Assembly (NCBI GenBank): GCA_013538855.1
Contig: JABXJS010000188.1
Span: 1 to 59,368 of the forward strand
Reading direction: 5' to 3'
Length of the DNA stretch: 59,368 nt
Source of the DNA: Herpetosiphonaceae bacterium
Lineage (GTDB): Bacteria > Chloroflexota > Chloroflexia > Chloroflexales > Herpetosiphonaceae
Below the pieces are notes generated by a model. It was not told the DNA's origin. It searched no databases and saw only the letters and a program-made list of their open reading frames with translations. Both the position numbers and the translations under genes were made by a program. Of the stretch, positions 59,282-59,368 are shown one piece after another; position 1 is the stretch's first letter; each line of letters starts with the position of its first letter.

Positions 59282-59368
59282 TCACAGGATTGGCTCGGGT
59301 GGCGTGTAGGGTCGGTACGGTGCGAGCGGGATAGCCCGAACCATGCCGTAGATGGCCGTTACGGCATC
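59282..59368 (-). CDS. C-terminal end of a gene cut by the window edge
   Basis: The minus strand is open from the window end to a TGA at 59282-59284, encoding 28 residues ending IPLAPYRPYTPPEPIL. The start lies beyond the window. Too short to identify; the proline-rich tail loosely recalls the end of the DUF11 protein, but that may be chance. Confidence 0.4.
   Translation of the reverse strand, partial: DAVTAIYGMVRAIPLAPYRPYTPPEPIL

Overview
The window is a dense, GC-rich bacterial chromosome segment with about 50 protein genes on both strands, most of them in short operons with 4-base start/stop overlaps. It carries no tRNA, rRNA, CRISPR array, phage gene or transposase that I can see. Gene content suggests a member of the Chloroflexota, probably class Chloroflexia. 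The pointers are a FMN hydroxy-acid dehydrogenase behind der, a DUF512 radical-SAM protein, a cyanophycin-synthetase-like Mur ligase, a frameshifted ChlI/ChlD gene, a giant DUF11 surface protein, a lone Flp pilin and a STAND-type NTPase with a TPR partner. This assignment is inference, since no marker rRNA is present.

Layout. 1-9.8 kb, minus strand: tex, then a likely operon read DUF512 radical SAM > GAF/HD-GYP > THUMP methyltransferase > der > FMN dehydrogenase. 9.8-13.6 kb: a divergent sigma-70-like protein, a Flp-type pilin, a UbiD decarboxylase and a divergent membrane protein. 13.8-17.9 kb: a TPP-riboswitch operon encoding a thiamine-type binding protein, a fused permease and an APH-family kinase. 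18.3-23.1 kb: a secreted M23 peptidase, then a CphA-like ligase translationally coupled to a membrane protein with a dead metzincin-type motif. 23.3-30 kb, minus strand: FAD oxidoreductase with a receiver protein, a second degenerate receiver, a small membrane protein, a three-S1-domain protein, and a ChlI/ChlD gene with a textbook -1 frameshift signal. 30.2-35 kb: tatA, a zinc-ribbon membrane protein, and a four-gene overlapping operon (NTP pyrophosphohydrolase-RNase H fusion, O-antigen ligase-like protein, small RHH/coiled-coil protein, SDR). 35-38.9 kb: the DUF11 protein with a structured leader and a promoter that collides with that of tlyA. 38.9-46.5 kb: tlyA, M50-like peptidase, tpiA, a glycosyltransferase pair, purD, purN and an acyl-CoA carboxylase beta chain. 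46.5-48.2 kb: two tandem RsbW-like kinases plus a STAS protein, then an apparent free-standing 180-nt RNA. 48.6-54 kb: a zinc-ribbon/wHTH/TPR/membrane protein and its frameshifted NTPase, and an FAD oxidoreductase. 54-59.4 kb: a glycine-zipper stress protein, ABC-2 permease, lipoprotein, amidohydrolase, a 25-residue membrane peptide and the end of a further gene.

The strongest items for follow-up are the ChlI/ChlD frameshift site (slippery A7, six-base spacer, 9-bp stem), the riboswitch-controlled kinase as a candidate thiamine-salvage enzyme, the degenerate metzincin next to the CphA-like ligase, the MazG-like/RNase H fusion, the split STAND module, the 180-nt RNA, and the face-to-face promoters of tlyA and the surface protein. 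Two recurring signals are visible across the window: terminator hairpins followed by TTTAA-containing tails, and extended -10 promoters of the form TGG-TAnnnT.
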